A stretch of 64,000 nt of DNA, from positions 2,480,001-2,544,000 of the forward strand of contig NW_024465777.1 of assembly GCF_017591425.1 (NCBI RefSeq), given 5' to 3'. The stretch comes from Ochotona curzoniae. Lineage: Eukaryota; Chordata; Mammalia; Lagomorpha; Ochotonidae. The position numbers were made by a program, and so were the translations under genes. Shown in pieces: positions 45,139 through 56,895 of the stretch (its first letter is position 1; the number at the start of each line of letters is the position of its first letter). Under the pieces are notes generated by a model that worked only from the letters and a program-made list of their open reading frames with translations, was not told where the DNA came from and searched no databases.

Positions 45139-45464
45139 GGGCCTAGAGCGATAGCATAGTGGTTAAAGTCCTCGCCTTGAACACACCAGGATCCCATATG
45201 GGCGCCAGTTCTAATTCCAGCGGCTCCACTTCCCATCCAGCTCCCTGCTTGTGGCCTGGGAAGGCAGTCAAGGACGGCCCAAAGCTTTGGGACCCTGCAC
45301 CCATGTGGAAGATCAGGAAGAGGCTCCTGGCTTCGGATTGGCTCAGCTCCAGCCATTGTAGCCACTTGGGAAATGAACCATGGGACAGAAGATCTTCCTC
45401 TCTGTTTCTCCTCCTCTCTGTATATCTGCCTTTCCAACAAAAATAAATAAATCTTAAAAAATAA
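45139..45464 (+). mobile_element. young pika CSINE with 18-bp TSD
   Basis: GGGCCTAGAGCGATAGCATA head to CTTTCCAACAAAAATAAATA tail. TAATAATAAATTCATTTT occurs at 45,121-45,138 and 45,465-45,482. Confidence 0.95.
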
Positions 45465-45482
45465 TAATAATAAATTCATTTT

Positions 45483-47826
45483 ATTTTTGATGATGTTTAC
45501 GAAGTTCAGAGGGATGTATGCCCATGTGGGCTCCCAATTGGGGTGGGGAGGGTCGAGCAATGGGATAAGTGGATGAGACAACTGGCTCCGATCTCCTTTT
45601 TTCTTCTACTATCTGGGGAAAATGGAGAGAGGAGAGAGGGCTGTTTCCCTCAATACTCAGGGAAGGGGGAAGCCTAGCCAGTGTCATCCCAGGGTCCCCA
45701 ATGTGGAGCTTGTTCCTGTGCTACTGCTTAAGTGGTTTTGATAGTTCTGAGATGCTGTTGATTTCTTTTAAAAATAAATATTTATTTATTTTTATTGCAA
45801 AGTCAGATATATAGAGAGGAGGAGAGACAGAGAGGAAGATTGTCTGTCTGATGATTCACCCCCCAAGTGACCGGCAACAGCCGGTGCTGTGCCGATCCAA
45901 AGCCAGGAGCCAGGAACCTCCTCCAGCTCCCACGTGGGTGCAGGGTCCCAAGGCTTTGGCTGTCCTGGACTGCTTTCCCAGGCCACAAGCAAGGAGCTGG
46001 ATAGGAAGTAGAGCTGACGAGATTAGAAACGGTGACCATACGGGATCCTGGCTCATGCAAGGTGAGGACTTTAACCACTATGCGATTGTGCCTGGTCCAA
46101 TGCTATTGATTTCATTGCCCCAAGGATGAAGGAATCCTTCCAGGGTCCATTGGTCTGCATAGTCCACCTTAGAGTCTCGATTTGTCCTGATAGTTGTCTG
46201 GGAGAGCTTCCAATTTGTTTTCCCTCTATGGCACTAGATGTCCTCTGCAGGTCTCCGTGAGTATCTGGGTATGCCATTCACCACACTGGCAACCATGGAG
46301 GCCCGGTTCTGACACATGCACTCCATAGTCAGACCCAGGTCTTGTGATTTGCACCATGGTTGGAGTTCTGAGTCCATGATCCAGTTGGGGGGCGTCCCCA
46401 GAGAAACCTTTCCAGAGGTGACCCCAACCTGGCTCTTGTGTGTGCCAGCCAGTGTGGAGTCTGGCTCAGTCTATCACCCACATCTGCCCACACATACTGG
46501 TGGTCGCAGTCACCTGATCAGTTTTGTCCTTGGCCCCATCTCGTATACAAACCAGTGGATGCTACGCCCCAGCTCAACCCTGCCCACCACACACTCAGCT
46601 CGCGTGTACACCTGTAGGAATTGCATCCTAGTTAGAGTGATCCCTATAACCCCCACCGGGCTCACCCCCAGCCCTGGTTCTTGTGCATGTCAGTATGTGC
46701 AACAGACTGGTCCAGTCTGTCTCACATTCCAAGCTGCTCTTATACACATCAATTGATGTTGGAGCTTAGCTCAGCCCGACCAACTCCAGTATCCAGCCCA
46801 AACTCATGCTGGTGGGTGCCACCATCTGTCCAGCCAGGTCCACTCCTAGCCCCGGTTCTCATGCTCACAAGTGGGAGCTGCAGCCCGTCAGAGAGGTGCA
46901 TACAGTTTCCCTACTAGGCCCACTCCCAGCCCAGGATCTTGCACTTTCCAGGTGGTTCTGCAGTTTAGCTTGATAGGACTTGTCCCCATTCCCAGCACTT
47001 GCCAGCTGATGTTGCTGAGTGAAGCCCAATCAGCCTGCACTTACTTTGGTTCATGCATGCACCAGTGGATACGGTTGCTTAGCCCAGCCTGGCTCTCCCC
47101 CTGACCCAGCTCACATGCAGGTCAACAGGTGTTGTAGTCCTGCCTAGCCGAGTCTGTCGCTGGTCCCAGATCTCATGCTCACCATTGGGAGCAGTAGCCC
47201 AGCAGGGGAGCACCCCACATCCACCCTACTGGGTTGGTTCCTCACCTCCTGGGTCTTAGGTGTGCTGGTGGGTGCTATGGTCCAGACTGGTATAGCTTAC
47301 CTCACCTTGACATCCACCAGTCAGCCCCCAGTCCCGGCCCTAATGTGAACTGGCTGGCATTATGGTCCAACCCAGACTATCCTGTATCATGTCGAGGTTC
47401 TCACATCTGCCAGTGAATTGGGCCAGCCTGACATGTTCCCAGACCTGATCCACACATATACAGGCTGTACTGTAACCAGGCCTGGTCTGGGCTGCTCCCA
47501 GCCTTGATTCTTGCACTCACTTGCAGGAACTGCATCCTGACAGAGGAGCTCCCCAAGTTCCTCTCTCAGGTCACCTCCCAGATCTTGCACACACTGATGG
47601 GTCTTTGGTCCAGCCTGACTCAGTCTACTTCCTGTCCTGGCAGGAACAGTGGCCTTTCCCTACAGGCCCACACCCATTCCAGATCTTACTGTTGTGTGCT
47701 ACAGCCCAGTCATGTCTGGTCCACCCAGACCCAGCTCTCATGTGGTTCAGTGGGTACAGAGACTTAAGTCCTTCCGCTATGTCCCAGCCCTGGCCCAGGG
47801 GTGAAGGCATCTTAACTGTTATGGCA
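45483..47826 (-). mobile_element. VNTR composite element, minus-strand copy split by a SINE
   Basis: On the minus strand: GC-rich units from 47,826 to about 46,330 (words such as CAGGCTGGGCTGAGC and GGGCTGGGAGTGGGC), the 3' module (GGAGTGCATGTGTCAGAACC; GACTCTAAGGTGGAC), then AAAAATAAAATGAATTTATT as its end. A pika CSINE occupies 45,765-46,098 within the module. Confidence 0.7.
45770..46098 (-). mobile_element. pika CSINE inside the composite element
   Basis: Tail TTTATTTATTTTTATTGCAA, body CAAGCAAGGAGCTGGATAGG. ATGCTGTTGATTTC (45,751) and ATGCTATTGATTTC (46,100) are its target duplication with one change. Confidence 0.92.
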
Positions 47827-47828
47827 CA

Positions 47829-48164
47829 TGGGGCCTGGCAGAGTGGCCTAGCGGCTAAAGTCCTTGCTTTGAACATATCCTGGAATCCTATATGGGCACT
47901 GGTTCTAATCCCGGCTGCTCCACTTCCCATCCAACTCCCTGTTTGTGGCCTGGGAAAGCAGTCAAGGATGGCCCAATGCTTTGGGAACCTGCACCCATGT
48001 GGGAGACCTGGAGGAAGTTCCTGGCTCCTGGCTTCGAATCAGCACAGCACCGGTCATTGCGCTCACTTGGGGAGTGAATTATTGGATGGAAGATCTTCCT
48101 CTCTGTCTCTCCTCCTCTCTGTATATCTGGCTTTCCAATAAAACTAAATAAATCTTAAAAAAAA
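47829..48164 (+). mobile_element. pika CSINE
   Basis: GGGGCCTGGCAGAGTGGCCT head, GGTTCTAATCCCGGCTGCTC, tail CTTTCCAATAAAACTAAATA. Abuts an inverted copy, tail to tail. Confidence 0.92.
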
Positions 48165-48165
48165 C

Positions 48166-48462
48166 CTTATTTTATTATTGAAAGGCAGATACACAGAGAG
48201 AAGGAGATACAGAGAGAAAGATCTTCTATCCATTGGTTCATTCCCCAAGTGGCCACAACAGCCAGAATTGAGCTGATCCAAAGTTAGAAGCCAGGAACTT
48301 GCTTCAGGTCTTCCATGTGGGCACAAGATCCCAAGGGTTTGGGTCATCCTCTATTCCTTTTCCAGGCCACAAGCAGGGAGTTAGATGGGAAGTAGAACCG
48401 CTGGGATAGAAACTGGCACCCATGTGGGATGCTGGTGGATGCAAGGTGAGGACTTAGCCATT
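48166..48462 (-). mobile_element. pika CSINE, head missing
   Basis: TTTTATTATTGAAAGGCAGA tail to GGTGGATGCAAGGTGAGGAC; forms an inverted pair with the preceding copy. Confidence 0.85.
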
Positions 48463-48537
48463 TTTTGACATTTTAAAATACTAAGACTTTATTTAAAATT
48501 ATTTAAGGTTTAATTTTACTTAAAAAATAGGTAAATA

Positions 48538-48845
48538 GGGGAATTAGTATGATGGATTGGCAGATTAATCTGTCGCCTGCAGTCTTGGCATCCCATATGG
48601 ACACTGATTTGTGTCTTGGCTGCTCCACTTCTGATCCAGCTCTCTGCTTATACCCTGGGAAAACAGTGGAGAATACAACACGTGGACCCTTGCACCCAAT
48701 AAAGAGATTTGGAAGAAACTCCTGGCTCCTAGCTTTGGACCAGCCCAGTCTGGCTGTTGTAGCCATTTGGGGAGTGAACCAGTGAATGTAAGCTTGCTCT
48801 CTCTAACTTTGAATTTGGAAGTAAAATAAATGCATCTTTAAAAAA
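48538..48845 (+). mobile_element. old lagomorph CSINE
   Basis: GGGAATTAGTATGATGGATT head to TGAATTTGGAAGTAAAATAA tail. Confidence 0.75.
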
Positions 48846-49015
48846 TGGGCAAATAGGTACAGCGAGTTAAACTACTGGTTGTATGTCCCATATCCACGCA
48901 CTGGTTCAGGTTCCAGCTATTCTGTTTCCAATCCAGCTCTCTGTTAGTGCTCCTAGGAAAACAGTGTATGATGGGCCGACATGGCAGATCAGAATGGAAT
49001 TCTGGGCTCCTGCCA
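48846..49015 (+). mobile_element. old CSINE, 3' truncated
   Basis: GGGCAAATAGGTACAGCGAG head to GAATTCTGGGCTCCTGCC; then an AT-rich simple tract (49,020-49,095). Confidence 0.65.
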
Positions 49016-49149
49016 TATATGAACATATTTAGAAATATACATATATTTATTTCTATTTCTATTTATACCTGTATCTATATATGTATATATATATTTCACA
49101 CATTGTGAAATGGCTAAATTGAGCTAATTATCATGCATTATCTCATAGT

Positions 49150-49398
49150 TGCTAAGATTTACTCATCTGAAAGACAATGTGACAGAGAGGGAGAGAGATT
49201 GAGATCTTCCATCTATTGGCTCACTCTGTAACTGTCCACGCCAAGACCAGGATCCTGCAATTCCATCCAATTCTCCCATGTGGGTGGCAGGAGCCCAAAT
49301 GCCCTAGGTATCACCTGCTGGCTCCCAAGGTGTACATCAGCAGGAAGCTGGAGTCAGAAACACAGGGACTGGCATTTAAGCCATGTATTCTAATCCCA
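49150..49398 (-). mobile_element. old lagomorph CSINE
   Basis: AGATTTACTCATCTGAAAGA tail, GGTGTACATCAGCAGGAAGC body. Confidence 0.65.
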
Positions 49399-49414
49399 CG
49401 TAACCTCCTTTTTT

Positions 49415-49773
49415 CAAAATTTCATTTTATGACACAGTTCCATTGGCTCTGGGATTCCCCCAAGCCCTCCCCAAGCTCTCCCCCATATTGATTTCCTTCA
49501 TATTATTACAGTAGTACAGCTCATAACCAGTTATAAGTCCATCATTGCAGGCATGGACCGTGAGGAGAGTCCAGCATCTTATTGTCCAGATAAATTCAAC
49601 AGATTCATTGGGAGACCATCCTTGATCTGAAAGCAGAGCTGGCAGAATATCATCCCCTCCAAGGAAAAGCCACAACACAAATTCAACAACAGGAAGAAAC
49701 ATGGAAATTTACAACATCATGAAGTTAATTGACATAGTACTGTGTGACCAATGTGTTAGAAAATGCAAGTTCT
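49415..49773 (-). mobile_element. pika L1 3'-end module
   Basis: On the minus strand CTTCATGATGTTGTAAATTT, GTTGTGGCTTTTCCTTGG and GTGTCATAAAATGAAATTTT match the copies at 13.4 and 20.5 kb. Split at 49,773/51,241 by the composite insertion. Confidence 0.6.
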
Positions 49774-51223
49774 TCTTTTTTTAAAATTTTTTTCCATTTT
49801 TAAAATTATATTTTTGACAATCTTTACATAGTTAATTAGGGTAAAAAGGTTCAAGGGCTACAGGAAAGTGGGTAAGACTATTATTTCCATATTGTTTCCT
49901 TCATGTATCTGAGGTAAGGGGGACTATTGAGGGAGAAGCCCCACCCAGTCTCCTACCCACCCCAGGTCCTGGATGTGGGGCATGCTCTGACATACTTGCT
50001 CAAGTGATTTCGATAGTTCACCAGTTATGAATCACTGCCAATCTTGCCACTCCAAGCACGATGAGGTCGTTGCAGATTGACATGGTCCATCATAGAGTCT
50101 CTGTTTGCCCAGTTTTTCATTGCCAAAATATGGCTGAGGTGGTTGATTGACTTGTTCTGTCTTCTGTCTTTTCATGATTAGGGTTCTGAGTCTGGTAGTT
50201 CAGTTGGGGAGATCCCTAAAGAAACTTTGTCTGAGGTGTTCCCAGATCAGATTCTTGTATGTACTAGCAAGTACAGGGCCCGGCACAGTCCATCGCCCCA
50301 TCAGCTGGTGGTTGCAATTGCTGGGTTGGTTCTGTTTTCACTCCCGACTTCCACTGGAACCAATGGGTGTTGCAGTCCAGACTGGTTCTGCACAGCACAT
50401 ACTCGGCCCTCACATAAACCAGTGGGAGCTGCAGCCTAGTCAGAGCGACCCACAATAACCCCCCTAGGCCCACCCCCTACCCTGGTTTGCCTGTATGTGT
50501 AGCAGACTACTCCAGTCTGTCCCACATCCCATTTGGCTCTTTTACATGTCAATGGGTATTAAAGCTTAGTTCCATCTAATCAGCTCAACTCTCCAGCCCT
50601 CAGGGATGTTGTTGGGTGCCTCTCTATCTAGCCACCACAGCCCCTAGTTTTTGTGCCCTTCTGTGGGAGTGGTAACCCAAGAGGGAGGAATCCACTATTT
50701 CCCTCCCAGGTCTCTCCCACTCCCGGATGATGCACTCTCCAGGTGCTTCTGTGGTTTGACTTGATAGGATTAACCTCTAGTGCCAGCTTCTGCCAGCTGA
50801 TACTGCAGCTAAGCCCAAACAGCCCTCAACCACTCTAATTTTGTTTGCACCAGTAGGAATAATCAGCCCAGTCTGGCTTTTCCCTGATCTAGTTCACTTG
50901 AGGCTCACAGGCGTTGTAGCCCTGCTTAGTCTGGTCTGCCCCCATCCCAGCTCACGCTCTCCAGTGGGAGTAGCTGTCCAGCAAGGGAACCCCACCCCCC
51001 AATTCTGGGAACCCTGCCGGCTCTGCCCTCTCCATTCCTGGTTCTCACTGGTTGGGCACTGTGCTCACATCCAGGACAGGCAATCTCACCTTGGCATTCT
51101 GTAATATGCGCTGGAATTTGTCACAACCGAACCTGGCTCGACCCACACTCTGTTCTGGTGCTCGGATTTGCCGGTGGATGACATGCACTGATTCAGCCTA
51201 GTCTGCCCCCGACCCATGCCAAA
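49774..51223 (-). mobile_element. VNTR composite element with perfect 17-bp TSD
   Basis: TAGAAAATGCAAGTTCT is present at 49,757-49,773 and again at 51,224-51,240, defining a single insertion of 1450 bp. On the minus strand it starts in GC-rich units (GGGTCGGGGGCAGACTAGGC), passes through about 900 bp of units and the 3' module (GGAGTGGCAAGATTGGCAGT, TTACCCACTTTCCTGTAGCC), and ends in an A-rich tail (AAAATATAATTTTAAAAATG, then A-runs). No coding capacity. TSD plus A-tail indicate LINE-mediated retrotransposition. Confidence 0.85.
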
Positions 51224-51240
51224 TAGAAAATGCAAGTTCT

Positions 51241-51835
51241 AAACCACATCCTGTAACTACTTCATTGACATCTCAATTTTAGTTTATACGTAACCAACTG
51301 CTATAAACCTTAAAATTGTTATAGGGTACTATTCAGCTGTCTCGTGTCTTTTTTTTTTTCTATGTATGTATATTTAGCAGCTTATAGTATTCAAGCATAG
51401 TTTCATTGAACTTTGTGAATTTTAGGATATTCCAAACAGGCTTATAACTCTAACTTAACAATTGAGGAGCAGAACAGTTTTAGAAGGGGTGTGCAGAGAA
51501 ATCTTCCAAACCTTAGTGAGGAGTAACTGATCTTTGTGTCCTATCTAGTAAGGTATATAGGAGTCCAAACTGACTTTCTTGTCTGTTCTAAGCTTTCCTT
51601 ATTGGTCTCTATCAGTTTATCTGATCTAATTTTGGGGGCTCTGGGGCAACCCTGATGGTCACTGCAAGAGAGAGTGGGGAGCCAGAGTTGGAACTAAGAA
51701 AGGATCAGAGAAAGCTCCTCTCCTGAGTCCCGAAGAAAGCTGACTGTTCTTCTGTTTCTGAGGACCGCTTGGGGCTGTTGTTCCGATGTCATTAGACCCT
51801 GTGAGGAGGGCCCACACAGCCTCCTTTTTTTTTTT
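51241..51835. other. AT-rich sequence, continuation of the target of the composite insertion
   Basis: No gene and no named repeat recognised; a T-run is at 51,349-51,359. It may be more of the L1-like sequence that precedes the 3'-end module. Confidence 0.35.
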
Positions 51836-51837
51836 TT

Positions 51838-52143
51838 TAAGATTTATTTTATTTTTATTGCAAAGTCAGATATACAGAGAGGAGGAGAGACAGAGAGGAA
51901 GATCTTCCGTCCGATGATTCACTCCCCAAGTGAGCGCAATGGCCAGTGCTGTGCTGATCTGGAGCCAGGAGCCAGGAACTTCCTCCAGGTCTCCCACATG
52001 GGTGCAGGGTCCCAAGGCTTTGGGCCATCCTTGACTGCTTTCCCAGGCCACAAGCAGGGAGCTGGATGGGAAGTGGAACTGCCAGGATTAGAACTGGGGC
52101 ATTCAAGGTGAGGACTTTAGCCACTAGGCCATGGCGCCAGGCT
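51838..52143 (-). mobile_element. pika CSINE
   Basis: Preceded by a long T-run, tail TTTATTTTTATTGCAAAGTC, head AGCCTGGCGCCATGGCC on the minus strand. About 25 bp spanning the B-box side are deleted near 52,098. Confidence 0.9.
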
Positions 52144-52740
52144 GTAACAAATGCCTGTCCCAGTATGCTGTATGGTGCGAGAAAGTTCTTTTGATGCCAT
52201 GGCAAATGGAAAATCCAGAACACAATCTGATATAGGATTTTTCAGCTCTGTGTAGACCAGAGGAAGTCTAGCAAAGCTGTTAGCCAGTCGTGTGTCAATT
52301 GGGAATGCTTCTAGTTTCAAGGAGTAGCAAACCTGATTTACAGAGGCTTGAACACATGCAGGCTCACTTTGCTGTTGTAGAGAAAGGAAGGGGGTGACCT
52401 AGGGCCTGGCAGCGGCAGCCATGCACTATCAGAGAAACCCCAGGGTTCTCTTCTCCGTATGGTGCTGAGATGGCTGGCCACGCGGAAGCAGGAGGAGGGA
52501 GGGGTGGAAGCTTCCACAATGCCCAGCCAATGTCTGCCTGTTTCCTCAGCACCACAACTGTGACCCATAGCTATCACAGGCCCAACGGTGCCTCAGACAG
52601 CGAGTCTTAACTCCTCACCTCTGGGACGGAGGCCACCATGGGGGAATAGGGGAGGATATGTTGGCTGGTTAGTCAACAATGGCTTCCACTGTGCTGCCTT
52701 CTGGTGGGTGAAACTGTGCATGCTTGAACTTTCTTTTTCT
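52144..52740. other. unique sequence, no gene seen
   Basis: No exon or repeat was recognised here. Confidence 0.4.
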
Positions 52741-52741
52741 T

Positions 52742-53035
52742 TTAAAAAACTATTTCTTTATTTAAAGTGTTTGAAAGGTAAAGACAGGCTTCTAACCATA
52801 ATTCACTCCTCAGCAAGTGCCCATTAATGGTCAGGGATGGGCCAGTCTAAAGCCCAGGCTAAGATGTTGGTTTGGGCCTCCCCCATGGGTGGCTAGAACC
52901 CAGTTACGGGGGCCACCACCGGGTGCTTCTAGCGGTGCACTTCAGCAGGGACCTGGCATGGGGAGCAGAGCTGGGCACTCAGCCAAGGCCCCCTGATTTG
53001 TGATACAAGCACTCTAAGCAGCATCTTTACCACCG
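52742..53035 (-). mobile_element. old lagomorph CSINE
   Basis: AACTATTTCTTTATTTAAAG tail, GGGATGGGCCAGTCTAAAGC, ACTTCAGCAGGGACCTGGCA. Confidence 0.65.
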
Positions 53036-53159
53036 CAATCTACAAGCATGTCTTAGTAAAGACAGATACCAGTGTCATTGGTCAGATAGTTACAGAGCAA
53101 GGACTTGGTCTGGCACCTCGTCTGCCCCACCCACAGGGCCTGAGCAGGCGGGGCAACCT

Positions 53160-53340
53160 GCCATTCATGGAGCTCCTATCAAGCACCGGGCTGGCTGCAT
53201 AGCAAACACCATCTCATCTAATTCGAACTTGATTTTGTAGATGAGTGGCAGATGGGTTAAATAACCCCATTAAAGCTGGATCTCAGATGACGGCAGCAGG
53301 CTTCAACTGTGTACCTTCCCGTCACTTACCGTAAGCTCAA
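53160..53340 (+). repeat. MIR-like fragment
   Basis: ACCATCTCATCTAATTCGAA, TTTGTAGATGAGTGGCAGAT and TTAAATAACCCCATTAAAGC follow the MIR core and 3' region. Confidence 0.55.
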
Positions 53341-53384
53341 GAACAACTCTGCTGAATGAAGGCGGTGCCAATGAATCATTTGGA

Positions 53385-53560
53385 TATGTAGGGTGTTTTT
53401 TAAGCTGCACTCATTATTTGATAATTATTTTTGGTTGAACATTCATTTTAATTAGTGCAATTGAAAAACAGCAGGCTGTCATTGTTGGCTGCAAGACAGG
53501 CTCCCTTGCCTGTATCTAATATTTCTAATTGTCAGATATAAATAATTAATATGACCATGG
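53385..53560. promoter_or_regulatory. TAAT/ATTA-rich block, possible conserved non-coding element
   Basis: Repeated homeodomain-type cores: ATAATTATTT, TTTTAATTAGTGCAATTG, TCTAATATTTCTAATTGTC and ATAAATAATTAATATG within 175 bp of otherwise unique sequence. Confidence 0.3.
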
Positions 53561-55535
53561 GTGAAAAGACAGCTGAGGATTTGTTTCTTCTGGAGTCTTT
53601 GTAAAGTTGTATGATGAGATCATTTCAGACACACATGAAGGCAGAGAAAACGGTAGTATGAATCTTCAAGGAGTTTCAAGAAGCGTCACCAATAGGCAAA
53701 CTTTTTTTTGTTGATTTCCCTTCCTCTCGCTGATCTTTAGACAACCCCAAGACTTATTTATCCATGGACACCTCCATAACGGGCAGATTGGCACAAGCAG
53801 CAGCGGGTGCTGGGGTTCTGTTAGGTGGGACCGAGAGGGACAGGTTCTGCAGGGGCCATGCCATTTGTTGTACTCTTCACAAGACGCCCCTTTGGTCCCT
53901 GCAGCAAAGCTGTTCTCCAGAGCTTCAAATCCAGATTCCGGCTCTCTCAGCCTCCGCCTGCCCCACCTCCGCTCAGACATCTGGGGAGTATTGCTTCGGA
54001 AGCTATTTTTGGTGTGAATTAGGCACTCAACTTGCTTTAATTCCCTGGGATTTGCTGGAGCCCTGGCGGAAGCGAGTGGGTAGGCTGGATTATTACAAAG
54101 CCTGTCAGTCCTCCAAGTTGCCTTCTCTCCAGGCCCTTTATTAGAGGGGTTGTATGCAGATCAAGATGCAAAAGGTGGCACAGGTGTGTGGGGAGGAGCT
54201 GGTGACCTGGGAGAACCCTACTGGCTTGGGTTCTCTGGGAGATCCAGGGAGAGGTCCTTGGAAAATATTGGGGCTGTGTGCTTGCTAGTGGTTCTTCTAC
54301 ATAATCAGGACCAGGTTCCTGCTGCTGGGGCAACACAGGGTCCCAGGATTGTGCCTGACCCACCCACACGTTTCCTGGAGAATCGTGGAAGCAGCTGATG
54401 GGAGCAGAAGCTGAGGAGGAAGCAGAGGGGGCCCTGGAGCCATTGAGGACAGGCTGGGGAGCACAGTATGGTGGAGGCTATGCAGCAAGAATGAGGTGGG
54501 ACTGTGGGGGTGTGGCAGCTTCTCTGGTGACCTGCACCTGCTATCTGCCCTGTGCTCCAGAAACTTGGAATCCATCAAGCCAGAAAAGGCCCCTTGGGGA
54601 GCTGACATAACCCCTTCTGGTCCCAAGGTACTGAAGGCATCACTGGGATGAGAGACAAAGGTCTCCACACCTCCATTCCCACTGCCCACCCGCCCCAGGA
54701 CCTGTCTTGTCCACCATCTATGTAGGTGGAATCCCAATGGGGAGGAAAGAGCAGAGCAGTTGAGATGATGCAGTTCCAGGTGATCTTGAAAGCTGCTTCA
54801 GGATGCATCCTGGGGACCACAAACAGGAATGTCCCTGTGCTGCCTGGCAATGACATCTGGCTTCCTGTCGGACTCCTAAGGAGCTTAGAAGTCGCCTAAT
54901 GAATGACTGAGTCACCAGGAGCTCTTGTGAGATCCCTAAGAGAAGTGAGGTCACAGGTCAATCACTGCCCTGCTAGAGAGACTGACAGGTGCATCTGAGC
55001 ATCCTGCCTCTGAGGGATCCAGGACCAGGTAGGGAAACCTGGACTGTGACTATAGGATGCTAGGGGCTCCATGTGTACAGGTGGGAGACAGGATCGCTCA
55101 GGGGGGTACCCATCCTCATGGGGATCCAAAATCTGGACCAAGTTCTCATGGTGAAGATAAACAACAACAACAACAACAACAAACCCTGTGTCTTCCAGCC
55201 AGGGGAGGAGAAAATGAGCCATTTTGAAATACACCAGAGCAAGCTCTTTTTCACAAAACCTGAACTTGGGGGAAACTGCCTTACCAGAGCCAGATCTGCT
55301 AGGGGCTTCACAATGCCTCTGGGAAAGCAAGGTTACCTGATGCCAGCCTCTCTGGTGCTCTGGCCTATCCTTGCTGGGGGTAGAAGACACCCGAGATGGC
55401 CTGGGCACAGGTTCCCTGTAACCTGATCTAAACACAGACTTCCCGGGTCTTTCCCATACCTCAACACTACTTCACTGAAGTGCTGTCCACTGCAAGTCAT
55501 GACCGCCGTTCAGCCGGATACAAGGCACACTAAAA
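53561..55535. other. unique block 2-4 kb downstream of MYOM3, no gene seen
   Basis: Contains a CArG-like CTATTTTTGG at about 54,003-54,012 and (AAC)n at 55,160-55,182. Overlapping ORFs in both strands have no family features. Confidence 0.4.
55160..55182. repeat. (AAC)n microsatellite
   Basis: Seven to eight AAC units; encodes the asparagine run of a spurious plus-strand ORF. Confidence 0.9.
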
Positions 55536-55539
55536 GGCA

Positions 55540-55835
55540 AAACCTTCCAGTGGGCATTTAGCACATCAGTTAGGATGCTGCTTAGGATGTCTGCACCCCA
55601 TACCGGGATGCCTGGTTGGGTTCCAGCTCCCCTTCGGATGCAGCTTCTTGATAAACGAGGCCTTGACCGATGATGGTTCAAGTACTTAGATCCCTGCCAC
55701 CCACATATGTGACCTGAATTGAGTGGAGTTTCTGGCTCTTGGCTTTGACCTGTTTCTGCCCTGTGACTCTTATAGGCATTTGCAGAGTGAACCAGCAGGT
55801 AGAATCTCTCTCTGCTTTTTAAATAAAATGTAAGG
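55540..55835 (+). mobile_element. old lagomorph CSINE
   Basis: GGCATTTGCAGAGTGAACCA and CTCTCTCTGCTTTTTAAATA end; head strongly decayed. Confidence 0.5.
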
Positions 55836-56296
55836 AATTAAAAGGTAAAAGCTGCAGTTTGAGGAGACAGAGCAGGCATGAGCCCCAATCTCAGATACGC
55901 CTGCAATTATTAGGCCAAGCATTCAAGCAAACAAAACCATGTTTAATATGCAGTAGAGCAAAGGCCTGAGCCAGCTGCTTGCTTGTCACCTTGTGTGGAA
56001 GGTTCCAGCATCCCCAGGCTGTTGGGGAATTTCTTCTAAGAGAGTACATGCCACCATAATCAACAGGGGGGGCTCACACCACACTCCAGCAGGGTCAGTA
56101 GGCTTTCTGAGTCCCATCCCTCCTTGGGCTGGAGTCCCCTGGAAGGCAACCCCCCCTGGGCTTGTCTATTTCTCATCCTGCCTGGACACCTGCCTGGCTG
56201 GTGGATGCGGCACGACTCCCTTTATCCTTCAACTCAGCAGTGGTTTTAGAGAGCAGAGGCAGGTCTTAGCTCCTGCTGTTGGGGGTACAGCTGGCT

Positions 56297-56302
56297 TTTA
56301 TT
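56297..56302 (-). terminator. MYOM3: candidate poly(A) signal for MYOM3
   Basis: AATAAA on the minus strand about 1.15 kb past the stop codon. It would imply a long 3'UTR; downstream GU-richness is poor, so an unseen variant signal nearer the stop is equally possible. Confidence 0.25.
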
Positions 56303-56824
56303 TTGGGCTTCATCACTTCCAAAGTTTCTTGAAATTTTACAATAGACATCTGTAACTTTATAATCTCACCATGTTACTTTTTAAAGGAAGGAATGGGGCA
56401 AGGGGTGGGGAGGAGGAGTGTAGGGATGGGCCTAGCTCTGGCCTGAGACCCATTGAGCAAGGCCAGCCGGTACGGGTCACCCTGGACGGGGCCTCGTGTT
56501 GGGAGAAGCCCTAAAGATGGTCCACTCTGAGCTTGGCACCGTGAGTGCCCAGGCAGCTGCCCTTGCCTGGTCACCTTGGCTCCTGACCTGTCCTCCCAAT
56601 ACCACTGGCACGTCGGACTCATTTTTTAGAGCCTGACAGTGGCTCTGCCCTCTGCAGGAAGGCATTTCAAAGCATGACCTCCCTTGGTAGACACAGCTAT
56701 CAGTCTCTTCCTCTGACCACTGCAACATATTACTTGACCATCTTGACCATCACCTGCCTTTTTCTAGTCTTTCACGCTGGATATTTCTGTCCTACTGGAC
56801 TGAGATCTGCTTGTGGCCAGGCCT

Positions 56825-56895
56825 GCCTATTACTGCCAGTGCTACCCCCAGCCTGGCATAGGCTAGACTCCAAATGAATGCCAGTTGGACTTACA
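56825..56895 (+). repeat. L2/MIR-type relic
   Basis: CCAGCCTGGCATAGGCTAGA then CTCCAAATGAATG recalls 'cctggcacatagtaggcactcaataaatg'. Confidence 0.4.

Noticed and set aside
47521..48141. 206-aa plus-strand ORF
   Set aside because: It runs through composite-element units into a CSINE; its end (a SLSLLLSVYLAFQ-type tail) is the translated SINE seen at many other loci.
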